A stretch of DNA of 64,000 bases. It comes from Paracoccus xiamenensis (lineage in GTDB: Bacteria; Pseudomonadota; Alphaproteobacteria; Rhodobacterales; Rhodobacteraceae). The notes below the pieces were generated by a model. The model was not told the origin of the DNA. It did not search any database and saw only the letters and a program-made list of their open reading frames with translations. The position numbers and the translations under genes are program-made. Below are positions 11,018-19,385 of this stretch, piece by piece (positions within the stretch are counted from its first letter, which is position 1; each line of letters opens with the position of its first letter). Location: positions 248,001-312,000 of the forward strand of contig NZ_JAAOHY010000003.1 in assembly GCF_011308835.1 (NCBI RefSeq). Reading direction: 5' to 3'.

Positions 11018-11132
11018 TTCGCAAGATTTGCACCGACAGTTTCCACGCAGCAGCGCCTCTGGTAAACAACAGACTTGCATCAAGTTGCGAAAGCGCGCCG
11101 GCGGTTTTGCGAATTTTGCGAAGGATTGCGAA
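11018..11132. promoter_or_regulatory. divergent prp/scfR control region with repeated TTGCGAA sites
   Basis: The gap between the thioesterase and regulator starts holds at least five related 7-9 bp words: TTCGCAA at 11018-11024 (reverse orientation), TTGCGAA at 11085-11091, TTTTGCGAA at 11105-11113 and again directly behind it at 11114-11122, and ATTGCGAA ending at 11132, the first base of the regulator gene. ScfR-type regulators bind TTTGC-type repeats (known for relatives), so these are probable operators for both the operon and the regulator itself. The last copies surround the regulator's own ribosome site. Confidence 0.65.
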
Positions 11133-12529
11133 TGAAGAATGCCTATCTTGGTGGACAGCTGCGGCGGTTGCGTGAAACCCATGCAATGACGCAGGCAGCG
11201 CTGGCGCGGGCGCTGGAAATCTCGCCCAGCTACCTGAACCAGATCGAACGGAATCAGCGCCCTTTGACGCTGGCCGTGCTGGCCAAGCTGGACGAGCTTT
11301 TCGGGGCCGAGGCGCAGCCCTTCCACGATGCGGGCGACGGGCGGCTGGCCTCGCGGTTGCGGGCTGCACTGGCCGATCAGGGCGCGCAGCTGAGCCTGTC
11401 GGAACTGCATGATCTGGCCGACAATTCGCCCGCGCTGGCAAAGGTGATTCTGGACATGCGCCGCCGTCTGCGCAACGCGACAGAGCGGGCGAACCTGCTG
11501 GCCGAACAGGCAAGCGATCCGTCGGGCGGCCCCGCCGCGCCGACCGCCTTCGAGGCCGTTCGCGATTATTTCTATACCCGCCGCAACCACATTGCCGAAC
11601 TGGACCGCGCGGCCGAACGGCTGGGCAATCTGCTGCCGGTGATCGGGCGGGCGGACGCGCTGACAACCTATCTGGCCGACCGCTACAAGATCCGGGTCGA
11701 ACCCGCGACCGAGCCGGGCGTCCTGCGGCGTTACGATGCCGAGACGCGGGTGCTGCGGATCTCGACCCAACTGTCGGACGCGCAACAGGCGTTTCAGATG
11801 GGCACTCAGCTTGGCCTGCTGGAAGAAGCCGAGACCATCGAGCGGCTGTGCCAGAAATCCGGGCTTGCGCCCGAGGATCAGCCGATGCTGCGGATCGGGC
11901 TGGCAAATTACTATGCCGGCGCGCTGATCCTGCCATACGAGACATTCCTGACCGCCGCCGAGGCCGAACGTTACGACATCGCCCTGCTGTCACAGCGCTT
12001 CGATGTCGGTTTCGAAACCACCTGCCACCGCATGTCCACCTTGCAACGCCCCGGCGCCGAGGGGGTGCCGTTCTTCTTCATCCGGGTCGACCGGGCGGGC
12101 AATATCTCGAAACGGCAATCGGCGACGGATTTCCATTTCTCGCGCTTCGGGGGATCCTGCCCGCTGTGGACGATCTATGACGCCTTCTCCCATCCGGGCG
12201 AGGTGTTGCGGCAGGTGGCGCAGATGCCGGACGGGCGGCGTTACCTGTGGATCGCGCGCACAGTCAGCCATGGGCGCGGCGGCTTTGGCACGCCGGTCAA
12301 GCACTTCGCCGTGGCGCTTGGCTGCGACATCGCCCATGCCGACCGGCTGGTCTATGGGCGCGGGCTGGACCTGCTGGGACCGGAAACGGCCACGCCAATC
12401 GGTCCCGGCTGCAAACTTTGCGAACGACCCGCCTGCCCGCAGCGCGCCTTTCCGATGATCGGCCAGCCCATTTCAGCCGCGCCGGGCCGGGCCGCCTTTG
12501 CGCCCTATTCTTCGGATTCCTTGCCGTAG
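11132..12529 (+). CDS. ScfR-family transcriptional regulator of the methylcitrate operon
   Basis: This 465-aa protein has an N-terminal XRE helix-turn-helix (about residues 6-60, [20 protein letters not shown]) and the long C-terminal domain of short-chain fatty acyl-CoA regulators, with RFGGSCPLW, a GCD motif and a CxxC pair near the end (CKLCERPAC). Relatives (RamB, PccR, MccR) sense acyl-CoA and control propionate or acetate assimilation. Divergent position next to prpDCB supports control of that operon and itself. The frame is open 19 codons upstream, but ATG 11132 has an AAGGA site and fits homologues. Confidence 0.9.
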   Translation: MKNAYLGGQLRRLRETHAMTQAALARALEISPSYLNQIERNQRPLTLAVLAKLDELFGAEAQPFHDAGDGRLASRLRAALADQGAQLSLSELHDLADNSPALAKVILDMRRRLRNATERANLLAEQASDPSGGPAAPTAFEAVRDYFYTRRNHIAELDRAAERLGNLLPVIGRADALTTYLADRYKIRVEPATEPGVLRRYDAETRVLRISTQLSDAQQAFQMGTQLGLLEEAETIERLCQKSGLAPEDQPMLRIGLANYYAGALILPYETFLTAAEAERYDIALLSQRFDVGFETTCHRMSTLQRPGAEGVPFFFIRVDRAGNISKRQSATDFHFSRFGGSCPLWTIYDAFSHPGEVLRQVAQMPDGRRYLWIARTVSHGRGGFGTPVKHFAVALGCDIAHADRLVYGRGLDLLGPETATPIGPGCKLCERPACPQRAFPMIGQPISAAPGRAAFAPYSSDSLP

Positions 12530-13167
12530 AACATGGTGCCGATCTCGATCTGGCCGCGTCCGACCTCGCGCCGGTGGCGGTTGGTGTCGCGCAGCGAGTA
12601 CACGCAGCCGCAATATTCCTGCATGTAGAATTCCTCGCGCTTGGAAATATCGATCATGCGGCTGGACCCGCCACCCTTGCGCCAGTTGTAATCCCAATAT
12701 TCCAGCCCGTCATACGGCCGCACCGCGCGTTCTCCGCAGCCATTGATCTGCTTCATGTCCTTCCAGCGCGAGATGCCAAGGCTGGAGGTCATCACCGGAA
12801 AGCCGTGCTCATGCGCGTAAAGCGCGGTGCGTTCGAACCGCATGTCGAAGCACATGGTGCAGCGGATGCCGCGCTCTGGCTCCCACTCCATCCCCTTTGC
12901 ACGGGCATACCAGTTTTCAGTGTCGTAATCGGCATCGACGAAGGGGACGTTGTGGGTTTCGGCGAAGCGGATGTTTTCATCCTTGCGCAGAAGGTATTCC
13001 TTCTCGGGGTGGATGTTCGGGTTATAGAAGAAGATCGTATAGTCGATGCCCGATGCCGTCATCGCTTCCATCACTTCGCCCGAACAGGGGGCGCAGCAGG
13101 AATGCAGCAGCACCTTTGTCTGCCCGCCGGGGGGCGTCAGGACGGGGCGTTCAAAATCGGTGGTCAT
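12505..13167 (-). CDS. queH: epoxyqueuosine reductase QueH
   Basis: This 220-aa protein carries HSCCAPCS near the N-terminus and QEYCGCVYS near the C-terminus, the cysteine pairs that hold the Fe-S cluster and metal in QueH (formerly DUF208). QueH carries out the last step of queuosine synthesis in tRNA, replacing cobalamin-dependent QueG. The ATG at 13167 is preferred over one ten codons upstream, since the MTTDF start is preceded by an AAGG site. Its 3' end overlaps the convergent regulator gene by 25 bp. Confidence 0.93.
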   Translation of the reverse strand: MTTDFERPVLTPPGGQTKVLLHSCCAPCSGEVMEAMTASGIDYTIFFYNPNIHPEKEYLLRKDENIRFAETHNVPFVDADYDTENWYARAKGMEWEPERGIRCTMCFDMRFERTALYAHEHGFPVMTSSLGISRWKDMKQINGCGERAVRPYDGLEYWDYNWRKGGGSSRMIDISKREEFYMQEYCGCVYSLRDTNRHRREVGRGQIEIGTMFYGKESEE

Positions 13168-13221
13168 GGCGGATACCTTGCGACGGCGCGGGATCAAGCG
13201 TGTTTTCTAGCCTGAAAGCGA

Positions 13222-13256
13222 CAAAACGAAAAGGGCGACCCGAAGGCCGCCCCTTG
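13222..13256 (-). terminator. Rho-independent terminator after the 62-aa gene
   Basis: On the minus strand GGGGCGGCC and GGTCGCCC form a GC-rich stem with a TTC-type loop, followed by TTTTCGTTTTG. It lies about 30 bp past the stop of the small gene at 13288. Confidence 0.75.
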
Positions 13257-13287
13257 TCCGAACCCTGTCGGTCCGGCGATCAAGCCG

Positions 13288-13476
13288 TCAGGCGGCTTTC
13301 GCGTGATGACCACACCAATCGTCGGATTTGACGACCGGCCACAGGCCCTGACTGTCCGCATCTTTCTGCGAGACCGGCGGATTGGCACGGCACAGCCCGC
13401 CATCGCTCAGCTTATGCGACAGGTTGGCGACGTGATCCTCGAAAAATGCGCAAGATGCGCAGGTCGAATTCGACAT
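13288..13476 (-). CDS. small four-cysteine protein, unknown function
   Basis: This 62-aa protein has Cys6-x2-Cys9 in CASCAFF, Cys29 in GGLCR followed by NPP, and Cys55 in DDWCGH. The spacing suggests a small metal-binding knuckle, and the CxxC...GxCR.NPP...WP.V....WCG layout looks conserved rather than random. A GAAGGAAG ribosome site and a downstream terminator support a real, independently transcribed gene. No signal peptide or membrane segment is seen. I do not recognise a function. Confidence 0.7.
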   Translation of the reverse strand: MSNSTCASCAFFEDHVANLSHKLSDGGLCRANPPVSQKDADSQGLWPVVKSDDWCGHHAKAA

Positions 13477-13941
13477 TTTGGCTTCCTTCTTTCGGTTGCG
13501 GCTTCAGATGGCGGCTGGCTGGTTCGCTGGCGTTTAGGCTGGCGTTTTCTGGCTGGCTGCCTTGTCACCTATCTAGGACGCACCGCACCAAGGTTCAATA
13601 ATTAATTCAATAAAAACAAATACTTGATCTATTAAGTCAGGCAAAGAAGGCCAAGGAAATCCATCAGTTTTGCAAGGAAAACTCTCAAGTTTCTGCGGCG
13701 GCAGGAATAGCCAGGAAAGACTGCGGAATGCCGCGCCGCGAAGAATAACCGACAGAAAGGCCCGACATCCGCGGCGGGCATTCAGACGGCAGTTTGCGGC
13801 CTTGCCGTCCGCCCGATTGGGAAGATTTTAAACATCACGCTTTCGTGAGCGGCCCGCCCGACGCGGCCATTCCCTGCAAATGGCGAATCGCCCCTGCGGG
13901 CACCGACAGCGGGGCCAGCCACCACCGCCCTCGGCACAAAC
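13477..13941. other. 465-bp intergenic region, AT-rich in its left half
   Basis: No supported gene is seen. The part around 13590-13640 is unusually AT-rich for this window (AATAATTAATTCAATAAAAA) and probably contains the promoter of the minus-strand 62-aa gene. The remainder is GC-rich with several short inverted repeats but no clear RNA gene. Confidence 0.5.
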
Positions 13942-13970
13942 GAAAAAAGGCGGGCCGAGGCCCGCCTTTC
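13942..13970 (-). terminator. Rho-independent terminator of the glyoxylate operon
   Basis: On the minus strand AAAGGCGGGCC and GGCCCGCCTTT form a perfect stem with a 2-nt spacer, running into TTTTTTCG. It is 17 bp past the stop of the 81-aa gene. Confidence 0.85.
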
Positions 13971-13986
13971 GCTTATTCCCGCCCGG

Positions 13987-14232
13987 TCAGTCCTTGGCGT
14001 CTTCGGCCTTGGCACCGGTGCCGCGAATGGTGGGGACGACCTGGTCGCCCCAGGCGCCCGCGCCGTTATGGATGCGCGAGACGCGGATCACCTCGACCGA
14101 GACGCCTTCGTGCACGGCACGTTGCACGGCGTCATTCAGGCGGTGCACCGCCTCGGCCACGCGGTGAATGGCGCGGGTTTCGCGGTCGCCTTCGGGAAGG
14201 TCGATGCGCTGAAATTCGGTATCTGCGTTCAT
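13987..14232 (-). CDS. 81-aa conserved-looking protein in the glyoxylate operon
   Basis: This small soluble protein has a predicted long amphipathic helix (about residues 19-45, RAIHRVAEAVHRLNDAVQRA), then a short beta-like segment and a charged tail. A strong GGAGGAG site precedes the ATG. It lies 64 bp after aceA and just before a terminator, so it should be the last gene of the aceB-aceA transcript. I do not recognise a family; a role tied to isocitrate lyase is a guess from position only. Confidence 0.7.
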   Translation of the reverse strand: MNADTEFQRIDLPEGDRETRAIHRVAEAVHRLNDAVQRAVHEGVSVEVIRVSRIHNGAGAWGDQVVPTIRGTGAKAEDAKD

Positions 14233-14296
14233 GTCTCGCTCCTCCAGTTAGGGGTTGGGGCCACATTAGCCGCCCCAACCAAGAGTTTACAGGGCC

Positions 14297-15916
14297 TTAT
14301 TCTGCCGCGAACTGGTTCATGGTGTTGGCATGACCGCCCGCTTTCAGTGCGCGCTCGCCGCCGACCATTTCCTTGAACGTGTCGCCCAGATCCGAGCCGA
14401 CCTCGTGCTGGTGCTTGACCGCACTGATGCCGCGACGGATTTCCTCGCGCTGAACGGTCTTGACGTAAGCCAGCATCTTGTCGTCGCCGAAGTAACCGCG
14501 CGACAGCTCGTCCACCGATTTCGCGGTCAGGTGGAAGGTCGGCAGCGTGATCAGGTTGTGGAACACGCCGGCCTGCGTCGAGATGTCGTGCTGGAAGCGC
14601 TGCAGGCGCGCATCGGCTTCCTGACCCAGCTCCGAGGCGTCGAATTCCGCCTTCATCAGCTCATTCCCCTCCGGGTAATCGCCGGCCGCGATCTTGCCTT
14701 CGGCGATCCATTCATCACGGACCTGCTTGCGCAGGTTCAGGGTCCAGTTGAACGAAGGCGAGTTGTTATAGACCAGCTTGGCGTTCGGAACCGCCTCACG
14801 CACTTCGTTCACCATGCCAGCGATTTCGGCGACATTCGGGGTGTCGGTTTCGATCCACAGCATATCGGCGCCGCCCTGTGTCAGGTTGGCAATGCAGTCT
14901 TCCACGACGCGCGCCCGGCCCGAGCCTTTCTTGAACGGGAAAAGACCGTTCGGCAGGCGCTTCGGCTTGACGAATTCGCCGTTCAGCATGATCGCCAGCT
15001 CGCCATCGCGGACGGGGTTTTCATCGGTGATCGCGTCGGTATCCAGCCATTTGATGTATTCCGAGGCCAGATCGCCGGGTTCCTGAGACACCGGAACCTT
15101 CTGGGTCAGACCGGCGCCAAGGCTGTCGGTGCGGGCAACGATGACGCCTTCATCAACGCCCAGTTCCTCCAGCGCCAGACGGCAGGCGCGCAGCTTCTCG
15201 ATGAAATCTTCGCGGGGCACGGTGACCTTGCCGTCCTGGTGGCCGCATTGCTTGGCGTCCGAAACCTGGTTTTCGATCTGCAGGCAGCAAGCGCCGGCTT
15301 GGATCAGTTCCTTCGCCAGCAGGTAGGTGGCATGTTCGTTGCCGAAGCCCGCATCGATATCGGCGATGATCGGAACAACGTGGGATTCGAAGTTGTCGAT
15401 GGCCTCGATCGCCTTCTTCTCGGCCGCTGCATCACCGGCCTTGCGGGCGGCGTGCAGGTCCTTGAACAGGTCGTTCATCGCCACTTCATCGGCCTGACGC
15501 AGCGAGACGTAGATCTCGCGGATCAGGTCGGCGACGGCGGTCTTTTCGTGCATCGACTGGTCGGGCAGATGGCCCCAGGTGTTGCGCAGACCGGCAACCA
15601 TCCAGCCCGAAAGGTAGACATAGGCGCGCTTGGTGGTGCCACGCAGGCGCTTGACCGACTTGATCATCTGCTGGGCATGAAAGCCGGACCAGCAGCCAAG
15701 CGACTGGGTCGACAGCGTCGGGTCGGCATCATAGGCCGCCATATCCTCACGCATGACCTTTGCCATGTCGCGGGCGATGTCCAGATGGGTGTCATAGCTG
15801 TTCTGAAGCTTCAGCTGCACGATATCGTCGACGCTGACGCCACCGGGGGTCTGACCCGAGGGGTAGCGCTTGGAAACTTCGGCGTGCAGTTCGGCGTAGC
15901 TTTTGCGGTTTGCCAT
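14297..15916 (-). CDS. aceA: isocitrate lyase (long type)
   Basis: This 539-aa enzyme cleaves isocitrate to glyoxylate and succinate, the first step of the glyoxylate bypass. ADIDAGFGN is the metal-binding block and KQCGH (residues 222-226, catalytic Cys224) replaces the more usual KKCGH. It is about 100 residues longer than E. coli AceA and fits the long isocitrate lyase group. An AAAGGAAAG site precedes the ATG. It lies 63 bp after aceB and is clearly distinct from prpB at 7 kb. Confidence 0.96.
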   Translation of the reverse strand: MANRKSYAELHAEVSKRYPSGQTPGGVSVDDIVQLKLQNSYDTHLDIARDMAKVMREDMAAYDADPTLSTQSLGCWSGFHAQQMIKSVKRLRGTTKRAYVYLSGWMVAGLRNTWGHLPDQSMHEKTAVADLIREIYVSLRQADEVAMNDLFKDLHAARKAGDAAAEKKAIEAIDNFESHVVPIIADIDAGFGNEHATYLLAKELIQAGACCLQIENQVSDAKQCGHQDGKVTVPREDFIEKLRACRLALEELGVDEGVIVARTDSLGAGLTQKVPVSQEPGDLASEYIKWLDTDAITDENPVRDGELAIMLNGEFVKPKRLPNGLFPFKKGSGRARVVEDCIANLTQGGADMLWIETDTPNVAEIAGMVNEVREAVPNAKLVYNNSPSFNWTLNLRKQVRDEWIAEGKIAAGDYPEGNELMKAEFDASELGQEADARLQRFQHDISTQAGVFHNLITLPTFHLTAKSVDELSRGYFGDDKMLAYVKTVQREEIRRGISAVKHQHEVGSDLGDTFKEMVGGERALKAGGHANTMNQFAAE

Positions 15917-15979
15917 GATCTTTCCTTTCGAGAGAATGGTTCGTTGGGTTCGGCCCGCCCGGGCCGGGGCCAGATCTCC

Positions 15980-17611
15980 TCAATCCAGCGCGTTCAGCAC
16001 GTCATAGGCGGGGGTGGTGATGAAATCGGGCAGAACGTCGGCGGTGGCGGCATCCTGAAGGATGCGCGCGGCCGAGGCGTAATGCCCGCGGTGAAACCCG
16101 GCCGGGCCAAGCCGGTCGAGGATGGCGGCGATTTCGGTCTGCACCATTTCGCCCAGCAGGGCCGCATCCATGCGGCGGCTGGATCCGTCGGGCAGGCGGA
16201 TATCGGTGCGGTGGCGGATCCATTGCCAGATCTGCGCGCGGCTGATTTCGGCGGTGGCCGCGTCTTCCATCAGGTTGTGGATGGGGACAGCGCCCCTGCC
16301 CTGCAACCAGTTGGCCAGATATTCGATCGCGACCGAGACATTGGTCCGCAGCCCCGCTTCGGTGACCTGCCCGCGATGGGGTTGCAGCAGCTTGGCCGGC
16401 TCGATCCGGTAGGTCTGGCGTTGCAGGCGGATCTGGTTCGGGCCGGGCATTTCGGCGTCGAACACCTCCATCGCGACGGGAACCAGATCGGGATGGGCGA
16501 CCCAGGTGCCATCATGACCAAGGCCGACCTCGCGCAGCTTGTCGGCGCGGACCTTGGCGAAGGCCTCGGCATTGGCGGTATCGTCGCCCTTGACCGGGAT
16601 CTGCGCCGCCATCCCGCCCATGGCATGAATGCCACGGCGGTGACAGACCTTGATCAGCCGCGCCGCATAGGTCGCAAGGAAGGCATCCGCCATCGTGACC
16701 TGCGCCCGATCCGGCAGGACGTATTGAGAATGCTGGCGCAGCGTTTTGATATAGCTGAAGATATAATCCCAGCGCCCGCAATTCAGCCCGGCGATATGGT
16801 TGCGCAGTTCCCAGACGATCTCATCCATCTCGAAGGCGGCCGGCAGGGTCTCGATCAGCACGGTGGCCTTGATGGTGCCGTGCGCAAGCCCGACGCGTTC
16901 CTGCGCGAAGGTGAAGACCTCGTTCCAGAAGGCCGCCTCGCGGTGGCTTTCCAGCTTGGGCAGGTAATAGAACGGCCCGCGACCGGTTGCGGCAAAGGCG
17001 CGCCCGCAGTGAAAGATGCTCAGCCCGAAATCGAACAGCGCCGCCGACATCGGCTGACCGCCGATCAGCACATTGGCCTCGGCCATATGAAGCCCGCGCG
17101 GGCGCAGGATCAGGACGGCGGGATTGGCGCCGACGCGGTAGGACTTGCCGCTTTCGGGATCGTCGTATTCCAGCGCGTCGTCGCGATAGTCGATGACGTT
17201 CAGGTGCCCGGCAATGATGTTGCGGAAGCTGGGGGCGGTGGCGTCCTCGAAATCCGCCATGAAGGTTTTTGCGCCTGAATTCAGCGCATTGATCATCATC
17301 TTGCGGTCGACCGGGCCGGTGATTTCGACGCGGCGGTCCCACAGTGCTTCGGGAACCGGGGCGGCTTCCCAGATGCCCTGACGGATCTGGCGGGTGTCTT
17401 CCAGATATTCGGGCATCCGGCCTGCGTCGATCTTTTCCTGCCGACGCTGGCGCGCGATCATCAGCGCATGCAGCTTCATCCCGAAACGGCGCTGCAATTC
17501 ACCCAGAAAGCTTAGTGCGTCAGCCGTCAGCACACGATTACCATCGCGGACAGCGCGCAGAACCAGCGGCAACTGATGCGAGGTGACGGGCTGATCGAGC
17601 GACATGGGCAT
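15980..17611 (-). CDS. aceB: malate synthase A
   Basis: This 543-aa enzyme condenses glyoxylate with acetyl-CoA to malate. FMADFEDATAPSF, IETLPAAFEMDEIVWELRNH and NCGRWDYIFSYIK are malate synthase A signatures, and length matches form A rather than G. Start ATG 17611 has a GGAAGG site; a second ATG lies two codons in. It is the first gene of the aceB-aceA-81-aa transcript and is divergent from an ScfR-type regulator. Confidence 0.96.
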   Translation of the reverse strand: MPMSLDQPVTSHQLPLVLRAVRDGNRVLTADALSFLGELQRRFGMKLHALMIARQRRQEKIDAGRMPEYLEDTRQIRQGIWEAAPVPEALWDRRVEITGPVDRKMMINALNSGAKTFMADFEDATAPSFRNIIAGHLNVIDYRDDALEYDDPESGKSYRVGANPAVLILRPRGLHMAEANVLIGGQPMSAALFDFGLSIFHCGRAFAATGRGPFYYLPKLESHREAAFWNEVFTFAQERVGLAHGTIKATVLIETLPAAFEMDEIVWELRNHIAGLNCGRWDYIFSYIKTLRQHSQYVLPDRAQVTMADAFLATYAARLIKVCHRRGIHAMGGMAAQIPVKGDDTANAEAFAKVRADKLREVGLGHDGTWVAHPDLVPVAMEVFDAEMPGPNQIRLQRQTYRIEPAKLLQPHRGQVTEAGLRTNVSVAIEYLANWLQGRGAVPIHNLMEDAATAEISRAQIWQWIRHRTDIRLPDGSSRRMDAALLGEMVQTEIAAILDRLGPAGFHRGHYASAARILQDAATADVLPDFITTPAYDVLNALD

Positions 17612-17619
17612 GGCCTTCC

Positions 17620-17768
17620 GTTACAACCTTCATGGCAGGCAGCGATTCTGCTTCTGCATAATGTCACTTTAGTAATGTCATCTCGCATATGCAGTAGGCT
17701 TGTGTATAAAAGGGGTCACTCTGTCACTTTTGTCAGGGTCGTTACTTTTGTAATGTAAGATTTGTAAC
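17620..17768. promoter_or_regulatory. divergent aceB/regulator control region with GTTAC-N4-GTAAC-like sites
   Basis: Three related 14-bp elements occur: GTCACTTTAGTAAT at 17663-17676, GTCACTTTTGTCAG at 17723-17736 and GTTACTTTTGTAAT at 17741-17754. Half sites add TTTGTAAC at 17761-17768 and GTTACAA at 17620-17626, close to the aceB start. The third element is nearly a dyad GTTAC-N4-GTAAC. A TATAAA box at about 17705 could be a -10 site. These are likely operators of the adjacent regulator. Confidence 0.65.
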
Positions 17769-17782
17769 GAAACGAGGACATC

Positions 17783-19219
17783 ATGGCGGCACGCGGCGAC
17801 AAGCTGATCATCGGGCAGCGACTGAAGATCCTGCGCACCACGCTGGGGCTGACACAGGCCCAGATGGCCGCGCAGCTGGGCGTCTCTGCCAGTTACATCA
17901 CATTGATCGAATCCGATCAGCGGCCTGCTTCGGCCAAGCTGCTGATGCGGCTGGCGCAGGTCTACGACCTGAACGTGGCGGAACTGGCCCCCGATACCGA
18001 CGCCCAGCTGGCCGCCGATTTCGAGGCCGCCCTGAAAGACCCCGTGCTGGAGGTCGAGGGCGTCAACCGCGCCGAGATGGAGGCCGTGCTGCAGGCCTCG
18101 CCCCGGATCGCGGCGGCGCTGGTGCGGTTGCAGGGGCGACTGGGGGACGCGCTGATGCGTCACCAGATCGAGGAAAACCCCCTGACCGACCGTAACAAGG
18201 TCGAGGCTTTGGCCCAGATTGCCCGGCCGGTCGAACAGGTGCGCGACTGGTTCTATGACAGCCGCAACTATATAGACGCCCTCGACCGCGTGGCCGAGGG
18301 CTTGGCCGATGAGAACAAGATCCACCGCGATGCCTCGGACGTGGCGCTCAGCGGGCTGCTGGCGGCGCATAACATCCGCATCCGCAGGCTACCCGCCTCG
18401 GTGATGGGCGGGTCTCTGCGCCGCTATGACCCGCATCGCAAGGAATTGCTGCTGTCGGAACTGCTGGACGCCTCCAGCCGGCGTTTCCAGATGGCGGTGC
18501 TGATCGCGCGGCTGAATTATGAAGATCTGATTGACGAGGTGCTGGCCGAGGCCGACTTTGAAGGCGATGCCGCGCGCAGTCTGGCCCGCGTAAGCCTGGC
18601 GAACTATTTCGCCGCCGCGCTGCTGATGCCCTATCGGCCCTTCCTGGCGGCCTGCGAATCCGAACGCTATGATATCGAGCTGATCAGCCACCGCTTTGGC
18701 ACCAGTTTCGAACAGACCGCCCATCGCATGACCACCCTGCAACGGCAGGAGGCACGCGGCATTCCCTTTTTCTTCGTCCGCGTCGACCGGGCGGGCAACG
18801 TGTCCAAGCGCTTTAGTGCCGGGCGCTTCCCGTTTTCACGCTTTGGCGGCACCTGCCCGCTTTGGAACATCCATGGTGCTTTCGAAACACCCGGCCAGAT
18901 CCAGACCCAGCTGATCCGCATGCCGGAAGGGGCACGGTATTATTCGGTCGCGCGCACGGTGACGCGGGCGGGGGGCAGCTTCTCCTCTCCTGCGCCGCGC
19001 CTTGCGGTGGGGCTGGGCTGTGACGTGGCCTTCGCGCCGCGGTTGATCTATGCCGATGCCTTCGACCCAGAGCGGACCGAACCGACCGATATCGGGCTGA
19101 ACTGCTTCCTGTGCGAACGCCAGAATTGCGCCTCGCGCGCGCAGGCACCCATCAACCGCAATCTGGCCGTGAACGAATTGGAACGCAGCGTCGCCCTGTT
19201 CAGCTTCGAGGTCGAGTAA
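17783..19219 (+). CDS. ScfR-family regulator of the glyoxylate bypass (RamB-like)
   Basis: This 478-aa protein has an N-terminal XRE helix-turn-helix (TQAQMAAQLGVSASYITLIE, about residues 24-43) and a long C-terminal ScfR effector domain with RFGGTCPLW, GLGCDVAFAPR and CFLCERQNC. It is a clear paralogue of the regulator at 11.1 kb. Divergent position beside aceB-aceA and the site repeats between them indicate control of the glyoxylate bypass, as RamB does in actinobacteria. A CGAGGACATC stretch serves as ribosome site. Confidence 0.9.
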   Translation: MAARGDKLIIGQRLKILRTTLGLTQAQMAAQLGVSASYITLIESDQRPASAKLLMRLAQVYDLNVAELAPDTDAQLAADFEAALKDPVLEVEGVNRAEMEAVLQASPRIAAALVRLQGRLGDALMRHQIEENPLTDRNKVEALAQIARPVEQVRDWFYDSRNYIDALDRVAEGLADENKIHRDASDVALSGLLAAHNIRIRRLPASVMGGSLRRYDPHRKELLLSELLDASSRRFQMAVLIARLNYEDLIDEVLAEADFEGDAARSLARVSLANYFAAALLMPYRPFLAACESERYDIELISHRFGTSFEQTAHRMTTLQRQEARGIPFFFVRVDRAGNVSKRFSAGRFPFSRFGGTCPLWNIHGAFETPGQIQTQLIRMPEGARYYSVARTVTRAGGSFSSPAPRLAVGLGCDVAFAPRLIYADAFDPERTEPTDIGLNCFLCERQNCASRAQAPINRNLAVNELERSVALFSFEVE

Positions 19220-19385
19220 CCAGCGCCGACAAGGCGTCTTTACACTGGCCGCGTGGCACACCAATCTGGCTGGAAGATGAAGGGCTTCCGACCTTTACGG
19301 GTCGACACCAAGGGGGCGGACAGTCGAGGCAACGCCTGTTTTGTCCTGTTGAAAGCTGGCACGGCCGCAGGAAAAGGGTACTGAT

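Noticed and set aside
15917..15979. GGCCCG/CGGGCC hairpin between aceB and aceA
   Set aside because: Short stem without a T run in an already GC-rich gap; it could be an attenuator but support is too weak.
14330..17278. A 982-codon open frame on the plus strand opposite aceA and aceB
   Set aside because: It is the antisense of two clearly functional genes, a common effect of high GC content; it has no motif, no ribosome site and no family resemblance. The same holds for the long frames at 3265-5763 and 26721-28820.
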